Of a stretch of 64,000 nucleotides of DNA, positions 35,735-44,360 are shown in pieces (the first letter of the stretch is position 1; each line of letters starts with the position of its first letter). Location: assembly GCA_019639075.1 (NCBI GenBank), contig JAHBSO010000004.1, positions 62,001-126,000 of the forward strand. The letters are read 5' to 3'. The notes beneath the pieces were generated by a model, which was not told the DNA's origin, did not search any database, and worked only from the letters and a program-made list of their open reading frames with translations. The DNA comes from Actinomycetota bacterium (GTDB taxonomy: Bacteria; Actinomycetota; Acidimicrobiia; Acidimicrobiales; Iamiaceae). A program made the translations under genes and the position numbers.

Positions 35735-36600
35735 GCCGCTGCGCCCACGAGCTTGTCGGTCAGCGTCCCGTCCTCGCCGAAGAGCCGGCCCTGCCACTCC
35801 TCGACCAGCGCGACGGTGTCGTGGTCGTCGGGGTGGAAGTCCGGTCGGTCGTAGTCGCGCAGCGTGTCCCACACGTCCTTGCGGAGGACCGGGAGCTTCT
35901 TGAACGCCTTCCAGTCCTTGCGGAGGCGTCGGATCGAGCGGGCCGCGGGGTCGCGGGCCAGCGACGCGAGCACCTGGAGGGTCATGCCGATGATGAACCC
36001 GAAGCGGATCGACTTCATGGTCCAGACCCGCAGCCGCTCCTTGCCGACGGCGGCCTGGTACACGTCGAAGGCCACGGCCTTGTGCTCGGACTCCTCGAGG
36101 GCGTGCCACTCGAAGATGCCCCGGACGACGTCGGCCCCCATCGCCTCGCGGAGGTCCTCGTTGCGCATCACCAGCTCGGCCAGCGTGGCGGTGAAGTGCT
36201 CCAGGGCCGCGGTGGCCGCCAGGTTGGCGCTGGCCGGCGCCTTGCGGCTGCGCAGCTCGAGGCCCCACCGGGTGAACCGCTCGACCCGCTTGGTCGGGTA
36301 GCCGAGCTCGGCCAGGCGGTCGTTGAACACGCGGTGCTCGCGGCCGTGCATGGCCTCCTGCCCGATGAAGCCGTTGACCTGCTTCTTGAGGTCGGGATCG
36401 GTGATCTTCGACCGGTAGTGGCGCACCGACCGGACGAAGAAGTCCTCGCCGTCGGGGAACACGGCCGACAGGTTGGCGATGACGTGGCTGGAGATGACGT
36501 TGCCGTCGGCGGCGAAGTGGCGGGGCAGGTCCGCGAGCGCCTCCTCGAAGGAGATCCGGCGCGTGGGGACCTGGCGGGTGGGGTCGCTCGTCTGGGCCAT
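35731..36600 (-). CDS. PF10118-type predicted metal-dependent hydrolase
   Basis: A 289-residue ferritin-like helical protein of the PF10118 (UPF metal-dependent hydrolase) family. Putative metal ligands are in IGQEAMHGREHRVF, LEHFTATLAELV and WHALEESEHKAV, an E/H arrangement like di-iron proteins. The activity is not established. It is the first gene of the operon with the monooxygenase and SDR, with a 25-bp palindrome just upstream, so it is probably controlled by the divergent TetR protein. Confidence 0.88.
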   Translation of the reverse strand: MAQTSDPTRQVPTRRISFEEALADLPRHFAADGNVISSHVIANLSAVFPDGEDFFVRSVRHYRSKITDPDLKKQVNGFIGQEAMHGREHRVFNDRLAELGYPTKRVERFTRWGLELRSRKAPASANLAATAALEHFTATLAELVMRNEDLREAMGADVVRGIFEWHALEESEHKAVAFDVYQAAVGKERLRVWTMKSIRFGFIIGMTLQVLASLARDPAARSIRRLRKDWKAFKKLPVLRKDVWDTLRDYDRPDFHPDDHDTVALVEEWQGRLFGEDGTLTDKLVGAAA

Positions 36601-36618
36601 GGACCCACCGTAGAGGAT

Positions 36619-36643
36619 TTGAGGGATTGACTCAATACCTCAA
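36619..36643. promoter_or_regulatory. 25-bp palindromic TetR-type operator
   Basis: TTGAGGGATTGA-C-TCAATACCTCAA is a palindrome with only one mismatched pair. It lies midway in the 52-base gap between the PF10118/monooxygenase operon (start 36600) and the TetR gene (start 36653). Position and symmetry fit autoregulation and control of the divergent operon. Confidence 0.85.
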
Positions 36644-36652
36644 GTTGATACT

Positions 36653-37294
36653 GTGACCGATGTGGCAGCCACCGAGGAGCTCCTGACGAAGGGCGAGCAG
36701 ACGCGCCAGACGATCCTGCGCGCCGCGGTCGAACGGTTCGGGCGCGACGGCTTCCGGGCCACCTCGGTCGCCGACATCGCCCGCGACGCCGGGGTGAGCG
36801 GCACCGCCGCCTACGCCTACTTCCCCAACAAGGAGGCGCTGTTCCTCGCCGCGGTCGACGAGGACATCGCCGAGGTCATCCAGGGCGGCGTGGCCGCGCT
36901 CGTCGACCCGGAGCGGCCGATCGAGGGCATGGCCGTCTCGGACCGGATCGACAACTGGCGGCAGCTCCTCGTGTTCACCCTCGTCGGCGCGGTCGACCAG
37001 CACCCGCTCGCCCGCCGTCTGCTCGCGGGGCTCGAACCCGAGGTCACCGGACGGGTGCTCGACACACCGGCCCTCAACGAGCTGCGCAAGGCCTGCGCCG
37101 ACCAGCTCCGGCGGGAGCAGGACGCCGGCGTGGTCCGGTCCGACATCGAGGTCGAGCCGGTGGCGAAGGGCGTGGTGGCGATCATGCTGTCGCTGCTGAT
37201 GTCGGTGGTCCAGCTCGGCATCGACGTCACCGCGAGCCACGCCGACGACGTCGCCGCCGTCTTCGACGCCGCCCTCACCCCGCCCCGGGTCTGA
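36653..37294 (+). CDS. TetR-family regulator
   Basis: A 213-residue TetR protein. The HTH spans about residues 15-60 (RQTILRAAVERFGRDGF, TSVADIARDAGVSGTAAYAY, FPNKEALFLAAVDE). The C-terminal ligand domain is hydrophobic and unassigned. GTG 36653 has no ribosome site and lies against a GATACT box, so GTG 36662 is an alternative start. The divergent monooxygenase operon and the shared palindrome make it the likely local repressor. Confidence 0.93.
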   Translation: MTDVAATEELLTKGEQTRQTILRAAVERFGRDGFRATSVADIARDAGVSGTAAYAYFPNKEALFLAAVDEDIAEVIQGGVAALVDPERPIEGMAVSDRIDNWRQLLVFTLVGAVDQHPLARRLLAGLEPEVTGRVLDTPALNELRKACADQLRREQDAGVVRSDIEVEPVAKGVVAIMLSLLMSVVQLGIDVTASHADDVAAVFDAALTPPRV

Positions 37295-37307
37295 CGCTCG
37301 GCGGCCG

Positions 37308-37859
37308 TCAGCCGGCGGAGCGGATGGCGAAACCGGCGGCGATCAGCGCGATGCCGGTGAACAGCACCCGGATGCCGAGGATGACCGCCAGCACGAGGAT
37401 CGTGGCCCCCGGCCAGACCAGCGCCATGACGCCGGCGACGATCGACAGGATGCCACCCCAGATCGGGAGGCCGCCCACACCGAACTTCGACACGTCCTTC
37501 CGGATCAACAGCATCGTGATCCCGCTGATGATGAAGCCGACGCCGACCACGATCGCCAGCGACCACAGCGTGATGCCGGGCCACACGGCGGCGAGGATGC
37601 CGATGCCCAGGTAGATGGCCCCGAGCAGGTAGCCCCAGATCGGCTTGTCGAGGTACTTGGCGTCGAGGAGCATCTCGATCGCCTCGAACAGCAGCGCGAA
37701 CGCCACGAGGAGCGCGAGGGTCGCCGCCGCCTTGAACGGTCGGGCCAACAGCACGACGCCGACCACCGCCAGCACCGAGCCGATGGCCACCAGCCACCCC
37801 CAGCGCACCGGCGGAAGCCCACCCGACACCTCGAACTCGTCCACCTGGAACGCTGCCAT
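37308..37859 (-). CDS. HdeD-family (DUF308) membrane protein
   Basis: A 183-residue protein with six helices arranged in pairs, as in HdeD/DUF308 proteins. WGWLVAIGSVLAVVGVVLLA, GYLLGAIYLGIGILAAVWPG and WGGILSIVAGVMALVWPG show the internal repeat with WPG turns. HdeD proteins are linked to acid resistance in enterobacteria, but the role in actinobacteria is unknown. It is divergent from the aldehyde dehydrogenase across a 283-base gap holding tandem repeats. Confidence 0.88.
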   Translation of the reverse strand: MAAFQVDEFEVSGGLPPVRWGWLVAIGSVLAVVGVVLLARPFKAAATLALLVAFALLFEAIEMLLDAKYLDKPIWGYLLGAIYLGIGILAAVWPGITLWSLAIVVGVGFIISGITMLLIRKDVSKFGVGGLPIWGGILSIVAGVMALVWPGATILVLAVILGIRVLFTGIALIAAGFAIRSAG

Positions 37860-37960
37860 CTCGGTCACCCCCGGTCGTCTGCGAACCGCCCGGCCCGCGA
37901 TCGGACCCTACCGCCCCCCGCTCGTCGAGCGCCCCCCGTTCGTCGACCGAGCGCCCCCCC

Positions 37961-38074
37961 TGTTCGTTGAGCGAGCGGAGCGAGTCGAAACGCCGCCCTG
38001 TTCGTTGAGCGAGCGGAGCGAGTCGAAACGCCACCCTGTTCGTTGAGCGAGCGGAGCGAGTCGAAACGCCGCCC
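37961..38074. repeat. Three exact-period 38-bp tandem repeats
   Basis: Copies start at 37961, 37999 and 38037. Each begins TGTTCG and contains TTGAGCGAGCGGAGCGAGTC followed by GAAACGCC. They differ at one or two bases. Degenerate CG-rich sequence precedes them (37908-37960). Unlike the other loci of this family, they lie between two divergent genes, i.e. in a promoter region. Confidence 0.92.
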
Positions 38075-38142
38075 GGCGGGCAGCGGTTGTGCGACCCCCC
38101 GCCAGCCGACACGATGGCCCCGACGAACCACGGAGGGTTGCG

Positions 38143-39609
38143 ATGACCACCACGACGAGCCCCGACGACGTCCGCCGGCTGATCGACACCACGCCCACGG
38201 GAGGCTTCCTCGGCGGCACGTGGGTCGACGACGGCCCCACGCTCACCGTCGACGACCCGTCGACCGGCGAGGCGCTGGTCGAGGTCGTCGACAACCCGCC
38301 CGAGCGGTTCATGGAGGCCCTCGCGATCGCCGACGCCCACCGCGAGGCGCTCGGGGCGACGTCGACCTACGAGCGGTCCGAGGTGCTGCGCCGGACCTAC
38401 GAGCTGCTGATCCGCGACCGCGACCGGCTGGCGCTGCTCATCACCCTCGAGATGGGCAAGCCCCTCGCCGAGTCCCGGGCCGAGGTCACCTACGCCGCCG
38501 ACTTCTTCCGCTGGTTCTCGGGCGAGGCGATCCGCGTCGACGGCGGGTACCGACCGAGCCCGGCCGGCAACGGTCGCATCCTCACGCTGCAGCGCCCGGT
38601 CGGACCGTGCCTGCTCATCACCCCGTGGAACTTCCCCATCGCCATGGGCGCCCGCAAGATCGCACCCGCGCTCGCCGCCGGGTGTCCGTCGATCGTGAAG
38701 CCGGCCACCCTCACCCCGCTCACGATGCTGGCACTGGCCGAGCTCATGGCCGAGGCCGGGGCGCCCGAGGGCTCGCTGTCGGTGCTGGCCACGAGCAACG
38801 CCGGCGCGGCGACCGGTCCGCTGCTGGCCGACCCGCGCCTGCGCAAGCTCTCGTTCACCGGGTCGACCGAGGTGGGGGTCCACCTCATGGAGGCGGCGGC
38901 CGGGCAGGTGCTGCGGGTGTCGATGGAGCTCGGCGGGAGCGCACCCTTCGTCGTGTTCGGCGACGCCGACCTCGACGCGGCGGTCGAGGGGGCCATGGCG
39001 GCCAAGATGCGCAACGGCGGCGAGGCCTGCACGTCGGCCAACCGGTTCCTCGTCCACGAGTCGCTCGCCGACGAGTTCACCGACCGCATGACGAAGCGCA
39101 TGGCGTCGCTCACCATCGGGCGGGGCATCGACGACGGGGTCGACGTCGGCCCGATGATCGACCGCCGCGCTCAGGAGCGGCTGCGCGACGAGGTGGCCGA
39201 CGCTGCCGGGGCCGGCGCGCAGGTCACCACCGGGGGCGAGCCGATCGACCGACCGGGATGGTTCTTCGCCCCGACCGTCGTCGCCGACATCCCCGACGAC
39301 CACCCCTTCGGCCGCGAGGAGCTGTTCGGGCCGGTCGCACCGATCCGGACCTTCGCCGACGACGACGAGGCGATCGCCGACGCCAACGACACGCCCTACG
39401 GCCTGATCGCCTACGTGTACACCCGCGACCTCGACCGGGCGCTGCGCACCTGCGAGCGGCTCGAGTCGGGCATGGTCGGCCTGAACCGGGGCGTGATCTC
39501 CGACGCGTCAGCCCCGTTCGGCGGCGTCAAGCACTCGGGCGTCGGCCGCGAGGGCGGGGCGGTCGGCATCCACGAGTACCTGGAGACCACCTACGTCGGC
39601 ATGGCCTGA
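38143..39609 (+). CDS. Aldehyde dehydrogenase, succinate-semialdehyde type
   Basis: A 488-residue NAD(P)-dependent aldehyde dehydrogenase. The cofactor helix follows LLITPWNFPIAMGARK, the general base Glu is in SMELGGSAPFVVF (near 262) and the nucleophile Cys is in GGEACTSANRF (near 294). Overall pattern (LEMGKPLAESRAEV, GREGGAVGIHEYLE) is closest to the succinate-semialdehyde dehydrogenase group. A GGAGGG ribosome site precedes ATG 38143. Substrate is inferred. It stands alone between two repeat loci. Confidence 0.92.
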   Translation: MTTTTSPDDVRRLIDTTPTGGFLGGTWVDDGPTLTVDDPSTGEALVEVVDNPPERFMEALAIADAHREALGATSTYERSEVLRRTYELLIRDRDRLALLITLEMGKPLAESRAEVTYAADFFRWFSGEAIRVDGGYRPSPAGNGRILTLQRPVGPCLLITPWNFPIAMGARKIAPALAAGCPSIVKPATLTPLTMLALAELMAEAGAPEGSLSVLATSNAGAATGPLLADPRLRKLSFTGSTEVGVHLMEAAAGQVLRVSMELGGSAPFVVFGDADLDAAVEGAMAAKMRNGGEACTSANRFLVHESLADEFTDRMTKRMASLTIGRGIDDGVDVGPMIDRRAQERLRDEVADAAGAGAQVTTGGEPIDRPGWFFAPTVVADIPDDHPFGREELFGPVAPIRTFADDDEAIADANDTPYGLIAYVYTRDLDRALRTCERLESGMVGLNRGVISDASAPFGGVKHSGVGREGGAVGIHEYLETTYVGMA

Positions 39610-39612
39610 CCG

Positions 39613-39709
39613 CCTTTCGACTCGCTCCGCTCGCTCAAGGAACGGACAGCACCGTTCGTTGAGCGGACCGTTCGTTGAGCGGAGCGAGCGCCAGCGAGCG
39701 CAGTCGAAA
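39613..39709. repeat. TTGAGCGAGCGGAGCGAGTC-family inverted pair between converging genes
   Basis: A reverse copy (39613-39640) faces a more divergent forward copy (about 39674-39709), with a short duplicate of CCGTTCGTTGAGCGGA in between. The segment lies between the ends of the aldehyde dehydrogenase and oxyR and can form a hairpin, as expected for a bidirectional terminator. Confidence 0.8.
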
Positions 39710-39712
39710 CGC

Positions 39713-40624
39713 CTACGCGGCGGGGTGGACGTAGCCGTCGGGGACGTCGGCGAAGACGTCGGCCAGCTTCGGGAGGAAGCCGTCGTAGGCGCTGCCGGTG
39801 CGCCACACCATGGCGATGCGACGGTGCGGCACCGGGTCGGCGAAGCGCAGGACGCGCAACCCCTCGGGCATCGCAACGGGCGGGCGGACCGCCAGCTCCG
39901 GCAGGAGCGTGATGCCCACCCCGGCGACGACCATCTGCCGCAGGGTCTCGAGGCTCGTCGCCCGGAACCCGCCCCGCTCGGTGGCGCCGAAGCGCTTGCA
40001 CACCTCGAGGGCCTGGTCGCGCAGGCAGTGCCCGTCCTCCAGCAGCAGGACCTTCTCCCCGTCCAGCGCGGCGGCCGGGACCGGACCTGGCCGACCGGCC
40101 AGCGGGTGGGCGTCGGGCACGGCCAGGACGAAGTCCTCGGTGAAGAGGTCGATCGTGCGCAGGCCCTCGTCGGGCACGGGCCGGGCCAGGATCCCGACGT
40201 CGAGCTGGCCGTCGCGGAGCTGCTGGAGCACGTCCTCGCTCTTCAGCTCCACGAGGAGCAGCTCCAGGTCGGGATAGCGCTCGTGGAGGTGGGGCACCAC
40301 GTGGGGCAGGAGGTACGGCGCGAGCGTCGGGAACAGCCCGATCCGCAGCGCTCCGGCCTCCGGGTCGCGGGCGCCGCGGGCGAGGTCGCGGATGCCGTCC
40401 ACCTCGTGGAGCACGGTGCGGGCCCGCTCGACGACCTGGTCACCGACGGCCGTCATCATGACGTGGCGCGGGTTGCGCTCGACCAGCTGGACGCCCAGCT
40501 CCTTCTCGAGCTTCTTGATCTGGGCCGACAGCGTCGGCTGGCTGACGTAGCACGCCTCGGCGGCCCGACCGAAGTGGCGGTGGTCGGCCACCGCGACCAG
40601 GTACCGCAGATCCCGAAGGTTCAC
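39713..40624 (-). CDS. oxyR: Peroxide-sensing LysR regulator OxyR
   Basis: A 303-residue LysR protein. The N-terminal HTH has DLRYLVAVADHRHFGRAA and VSQPTLSAQIKKLEKELG. The sensor region LEDGHCLRDQALEVC carries two cysteines at 200 and 209, the same spacing as C199/C208 of E. coli OxyR, which form the disulfide on H2O2 contact. GTG 40624 lies 24 bases after ahpF, so it is the last gene of ahpC-ahpF-oxyR. It should activate or control the ahpC promoter. Confidence 0.95.
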   Translation of the reverse strand: MNLRDLRYLVAVADHRHFGRAAEACYVSQPTLSAQIKKLEKELGVQLVERNPRHVMMTAVGDQVVERARTVLHEVDGIRDLARGARDPEAGALRIGLFPTLAPYLLPHVVPHLHERYPDLELLLVELKSEDVLQQLRDGQLDVGILARPVPDEGLRTIDLFTEDFVLAVPDAHPLAGRPGPVPAAALDGEKVLLLEDGHCLRDQALEVCKRFGATERGGFRATSLETLRQMVVAGVGITLLPELAVRPPVAMPEGLRVLRFADPVPHRRIAMVWRTGSAYDGFLPKLADVFADVPDGYVHPAA

Positions 40625-40648
40625 GTCAGAATCCTCGACGGAATCGGG

Positions 40649-42244
40649 TCAGACGTCCACCAGTTCCTGATCCCCGGCGGGCTCGTCGGCCGAGGTGCGG
40701 ATCAGGTGGTCGAAGGCGCTGAGGGCCGCGGTGGACCCGGCGCCCATCGCGATCACGATCTGCTTGTAGGGGACGGTCGTGCAGTCGCCGGCGGCGAGGA
40801 CGCCGGGCACCGACGTCTGGCCACGGTCGTCGATCACGATCTCGCCCCGGGGCGACAGCTCGACGGTGCCCTCCAGCCACTCGGTGTTCGGCAGGAGCCC
40901 GATCTGCACGAAGATGCCGTCGAGCTCGACGGTGCGGGACTCGTCGGTCGTGCGGTCGGTGTAGACGATGCCGGTCACCTGCTCGCCGTCGCCGAGCACC
41001 TCGGTGGACAGCGCGCTGACCACGATGTCGACGTTGGGGAGGCTGCGGAGCTTGCGCTGGAGCACGTCGTCGGCGCGGAGCTTGTCGTCGAACTCGATCA
41101 GCGTGACGTGGGCGACGATGCCGGCGAGGTCGATGGCGGCCTCGACGCCGGAGTTGCCACCGCCGATGACGGCGACGCGCTTGCCCTTGAACAGCGGACC
41201 GTCGCAGTGCGGGCAGTAGGTGACGCCCTTGTTGCGGTACTCCTGCTCGCCGGGCACGCCCATCGATCGCCAGCGGGCGCCGGTGGACAGCACCACGGTG
41301 CGGGCCTGCAGCTCGGCGCCGTTGGCCAGCTCGACCGTGTGCAGCCCGCCCGGGCGTTCGGCCGGCACCAGCTTGCGGGCGGTCTGGAGGTTCATGATGT
41401 CGACGTCGTACTCGCGGACGTGGGTCTCGAGTGCGGTCGCCAGCTTGGGGCCCTCGGTGTAGGGCACCGAGATGAGGTTCTCGATGCTCATCGTGTCGAG
41501 CACCTGGCCGCCGAAGCGCTCGGCGGCGACGCCGGTGCGGATGCCCTTGCGGGCCGCGTAGACCGCCGCGGCCGCGCCGGCCGGACCTCCGCCGACCACG
41601 AGGACGTCGAACGGGTCCTTCTCGGCGAGCTCCTGCGCGGTGCGCTCGTCGGCGCCGTCGTCGAGCTTGGCGACGATCTCCTCGAGGGTCATGCGACCCG
41701 AGGCGAACAGCTCGCCGTTGCGGAACACGGTCGGCACGGCCATGACCCGACGGTCCTCGGCCTCGTCCTTGAAGACGGCGCCGTCGATGGCCACGTGCTT
41801 GATCCGGGGGTTGAGGACGCTGAGCACGTTGAGGGCCTGCACCACGTCGGGGCAGTTCTGGCAGCTGAGCGAGAAGAAGGTCTCGAAGACGTCCTCCCCC
41901 TCGAGGTCTCGGATCTGCTCGACGGTGGCGTCGTCGGCCTTCGGCGGGTGCCCACCGACGTGGAGCAGGGCGAGGACGAGGGAGGTGAACTCGTGGCCGA
42001 GCGGGATGCCGGCGAAGCGGACCTCGACGTCGGTGCCGACGCGGGCGATGGCGAACGACGGGCGGCGCTCGTCGTCGTCGGCCCGGCGGACGGCGATCTG
42101 GTCCGACAGGCCCGCGATCTCGTCGAGCAGCTCCGCCAGCTCGGCGGACTTCTTCGAGTCGTCGAGGGACGACACCAGCTCGATCGGGTGCTGGAGGTTG
42201 GCGAGGTGGGTCTTCAGCTGGTCCTTGAGCGGGGCGTCGAGCAT
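40649..42244 (-). CDS. ahpF: Alkyl hydroperoxide reductase subunit F
   Basis: A 531-residue flavoprotein that reduces AhpC with NAD(P)H. The N-terminal glutaredoxin-like domain has [14 protein letters not shown] (CxxC near 126). The FAD site is [19 protein letters not shown], and the thioredoxin-reductase-like CPHC is in [12 protein letters not shown] (near 343). The NAD site [17 protein letters not shown] and the C-terminal [13 protein letters not shown] complete it. The start ATG 42244 is chosen because AGGAG lies 9 bases upstream; ATG 42253 lies directly on that ribosome site. Confidence 0.96.
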   Translation of the reverse strand: MLDAPLKDQLKTHLANLQHPIELVSSLDDSKKSAELAELLDEIAGLSDQIAVRRADDDERRPSFAIARVGTDVEVRFAGIPLGHEFTSLVLALLHVGGHPPKADDATVEQIRDLEGEDVFETFFSLSCQNCPDVVQALNVLSVLNPRIKHVAIDGAVFKDEAEDRRVMAVPTVFRNGELFASGRMTLEEIVAKLDDGADERTAQELAEKDPFDVLVVGGGPAGAAAAVYAARKGIRTGVAAERFGGQVLDTMSIENLISVPYTEGPKLATALETHVREYDVDIMNLQTARKLVPAERPGGLHTVELANGAELQARTVVLSTGARWRSMGVPGEQEYRNKGVTYCPHCDGPLFKGKRVAVIGGGNSGVEAAIDLAGIVAHVTLIEFDDKLRADDVLQRKLRSLPNVDIVVSALSTEVLGDGEQVTGIVYTDRTTDESRTVELDGIFVQIGLLPNTEWLEGTVELSPRGEIVIDDRGQTSVPGVLAAGDCTTVPYKQIVIAMGAGSTAALSAFDHLIRTSADEPAGDQELVDV

Positions 42245-42288
42245 GTCGGACATCTCCTGTGGCGGTCGGTCGAGCGGGCAGGGGGAAG

Positions 42289-42372
42289 CACGGTTGGGGT
42301 CGGATCCCAACCGTGACGAGGTGCAGTGCGGGTCGCCGGGAAGGTCACGGTTGGGATCCGACCCCGACCGTG
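42289..42372. repeat. Inverted pair of the 27-bp palindromic repeat
   Basis: Copies at 42289-42315 (perfect arms CACGGTTGGG/CCCAACCGTG around GTCGGAT) and, inverted, 42346-42372. They lie between ahpC and ahpF. A strong hairpin here may lower ahpF and oxyR expression relative to ahpC or stabilise the ahpC mRNA. Confidence 0.9.
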
Positions 42373-42385
42373 ACCGGCGAACGCG

Positions 42386-42949
42386 TCAGATCTTGCCGAC
42401 GAGGTCCAGCGAGGGGGCGAGGGTGTCGTCACCCTCCTCCCACTTGGCCGGGCAGACCTCGCCCGGGTGGGCGGCGACGTACTGGGCGGCCTTGACCTTG
42501 CGGACGAGCTCGCCGGCGTTGCGGCCGATGCCCTCGGCGGTGATCTCGAAGAACTGGATGATGCCGTCGGGGTCGACGAGGAAGGTGGCCCGGTCGGCGA
42601 GGCCGACACCGTCACGCATCACGTCGAAGTTGTTGGTGATGGTGCCGTTGGGGTCGCCGAGCATCGTGTAGGTGATCTTGCCGATCGTGTCCGACGCGTC
42701 GTGCCAGGCCTTGTGGGTGAAGTGGGTGTCGGTGGACACCGAGTACACCTCGACGCCCATGCCCTTGAGGTCCTCGTAGTGGTCGGCCAGGTCGCCGAGC
42801 TCGGTCGGGCAGACGAAGGTGAAGTCGGCCGGGTAGAAGAAGAAGATCGCCCACTTGCCCTTGATGTCGTCGCTGGAGACGTCGACGAACTCGCCGTCAC
42901 GGAAGCCGGTGGCGGTGAAGGGCTGGATGGGGGTGTTGACCTTGGTCAT
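42386..42949 (-). CDS. ahpC: Alkyl hydroperoxide reductase subunit C (typical 2-Cys peroxiredoxin)
   Basis: A 187-residue peroxiredoxin. The peroxidatic Cys is C47 in [16 protein letters not shown] and the resolving Cys is C166 in [11 protein letters not shown], the enterobacterial-type AhpC layout (C46/C165). The dedicated AhpF downstream matches this type, rather than the mycobacterial AhpC/AhpD pairing. It reduces peroxides. An OxyR-like site lies 80-117 bases upstream. Confidence 0.97.
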   Translation of the reverse strand: MTKVNTPIQPFTATGFRDGEFVDVSSDDIKGKWAIFFFYPADFTFVCPTELGDLADHYEDLKGMGVEVYSVSTDTHFTHKAWHDASDTIGKITYTMLGDPNGTITNNFDVMRDGVGLADRATFLVDPDGIIQFFEITAEGIGRNAGELVRKVKAAQYVAAHPGEVCPAKWEEGDDTLAPSLDLVGKI

Positions 42950-43029
42950 GACGTGCAGAACCTCATTCTGGTGGTGAGTTGTCTCTCGGGGACGGGGCCC
43001 ACCATAGAGGCGGTCGATCCATAGTGCAC

Positions 43030-43066
43030 ATCGAATGATCCGACCGCCGTCATAGGATGAATCTAT
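43030..43066 (-). promoter_or_regulatory. OxyR-like binding site upstream of ahpC
   Basis: An exact ATAG-N7-CTAT lies at 43052-43066. Stepping back by 11 bases gives CGAC (43041) and ATCG (43030), so the four OxyR contact tetramers match at 13 of 16 positions. The site is 80-117 bases upstream of the ahpC ATG. A second ATAG-N7-CGAT lies at 43004-43018. Confidence 0.5.
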
Positions 43067-43212
43067 GAATGTCCAGGTCAGCGGGCCGAGGGCACGAGCG
43101 GAGGACCGCTTCGCAACACGACCGTCAGAACCGTCGTCGAACCGACAAATCTGACGAATCCCCGATAGCCTGATCGCTGACGCGACGCCGTCCGCCATCG
43201 GAGTCCCCTCCC

Positions 43213-44001
43213 ATGCTGCACCGTGCCGCCCTCGGCGCCGTCGTGCTCGCCGGGGCATCGTTCCTCCTCGCCGCCGATCCCGCGACCGCCGAGCCCCCGC
43301 GCGGTGACCACCGGCACGGAGCGGAGAACCAACCACCGATGGCCGTCGACGACCCGCTCGTGGTCGCTCCCGGGTCATCGGTGCGGATCCGCCCGATGGC
43401 CAACGACCACGATCCCGACGACGACGACATGCTCACCCTCACCGGTGTCACGCCCGCCGTCGTCGGCGACGTGGTCGTCGAGGTGCAGGGCACCACGATC
43501 CGGGTGCACACGTCCGATGACGCCGCACCGGGGACGCGCCGGTTCCTCTACACCGTCACCGACGGCCACGGGGCCACGGCGACCGGGGTGCTCGAGGTGA
43601 CCGTCGAGCGCACCGCGACCGCGACGACGTCGACCACCGCGGCGCACCCGACCACGACCGCGGCGTCGGCGACCCCCGGCGCACCGTCGTCGCCGACGAC
43701 CACCCGGGACCCGACCGGACCGACCGGGACCAGCTCGCCGGTCGCCACCTCCACGTCGGGCGACCCCGGCGAGGCGGCCACGTCGTCGACGACCGACACC
43801 GTCGCCGAGGCGCCCGTCGACACCGCCGTCGACGCGTCGGCGACCGATGACCGTGCCGAGGACGCCACGGCGCCCACGTCGACGAGCACGGGATCCGACG
43901 ACGGTGGATCGGGCGACGGTCTCGTCGGCGTCGTCGCGGTGCTCACCCTCACCTTCGGGGTCGCCGCGTTGATCGCCTACCGACGCTTCGCCCGCAACTG
44001 A
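43213..44001 (+). CDS. Secreted, membrane-anchored protein with one Ig/cadherin-like domain
   Basis: A 262-residue surface protein. A signal peptide ([20 protein letters not shown]) precedes one Ig-like domain of the bacterial cadherin/VCBS type (about 42-130). That domain holds [16 protein letters not shown] and [17 protein letters not shown], the latter a probable calcium-binding acidic loop. A long Thr/Ser/Pro stalk (about 132-225) follows, then one helix ([20 protein letters not shown]) and the tail RRFARN. No LPXTG motif is present. It may act in adhesion or envelope structure; no partner gene is nearby. Confidence 0.82.
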   Translation: MLHRAALGAVVLAGASFLLAADPATAEPPRGDHRHGAENQPPMAVDDPLVVAPGSSVRIRPMANDHDPDDDDMLTLTGVTPAVVGDVVVEVQGTTIRVHTSDDAAPGTRRFLYTVTDGHGATATGVLEVTVERTATATTSTTAAHPTTTAASATPGAPSSPTTTRDPTGPTGTSSPVATSTSGDPGEAATSSTTDTVAEAPVDTAVDASATDDRAEDATAPTSTSTGSDDGGSGDGLVGVVAVLTLTFGVAALIAYRRFARN

Positions 44002-44018
44002 TCGAGGGGTGGGAACGA

Positions 44019-44048
44019 CGAAGGCCCCGCCGATCGGCGGGGCCTTCG
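44019..44048. terminator. Perfect 30-bp palindrome, bidirectional terminator
   Basis: CGAAGGCCCCGCCGA and its exact reverse complement are adjacent, giving a 15-bp stem with the tip at ATCG. It lies between the converging Ig-like gene and the cold-shock gene. There is no strong T-run, but GC-rich hairpins serve as terminators in actinobacteria. Confidence 0.85.
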
Positions 44049-44071
44049 CACTGCGTTCAGGGAACGGCGGA

Positions 44072-44272
44072 TCAGATGACCCGGACGTTCTCCGCCTGGT
44101 CACCCTTGCGGCCGGGGCCGATGTCGAACTCGACCCGCTGGCCCTCTTCGAGGGTCTTGTAGCCGCTGCCGGCGATGTTGGAGAAGTGGACGAAGACGTC
44201 GTCGCCGTCTTCGCGGGAGATGAAGCCGAAGCCCTTCTCGTTGTTGAAGAACTTCACGGTACCTGTAGTCAC
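44072..44272 (-). CDS. Cold-shock-domain protein
   Basis: A 66-residue CspA-type single-strand nucleic-acid-binding protein. RNP1 ([11 protein letters not shown]) and RNP2 (VFVHFSNI) are intact. GTG 44272 gives the usual length ([14 protein letters not shown]); the open frame upstream is not conserved. Acts as RNA chaperone in the cytoplasm. It probably has its own promoter in the 88-base gap after the epoxide hydrolase gene, where TAGGCT (minus strand, 44326-44331) is a possible -10 box. Confidence 0.95.
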   Translation of the reverse strand: MTTGTVKFFNNEKGFGFISREDGDDVFVHFSNIAGSGYKTLEEGQRVEFDIGPGRKGDQAENVRVI

Positions 44273-44360
44273 GATGCTCGCTATCTGCTTTCCGACCGTG
44301 ACGATCTGCCCCGGGCGTTGCCCCCAGCCTAGGGGGCGCGTCAACAGGATGCGTCGTCCG

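Noticed and set aside
37961..38074. Tandem repeats as a CRISPR array
   Set aside because: The units are directly contiguous with no variable spacers, and no cas genes are in the window.
43067..43212. Short open frame (29 codons) from the ATG at 43065 before the Ig-like gene
   Set aside because: No ribosome site, low-complexity Arg/Ser composition and no coding character; it is more likely leader or spacer.
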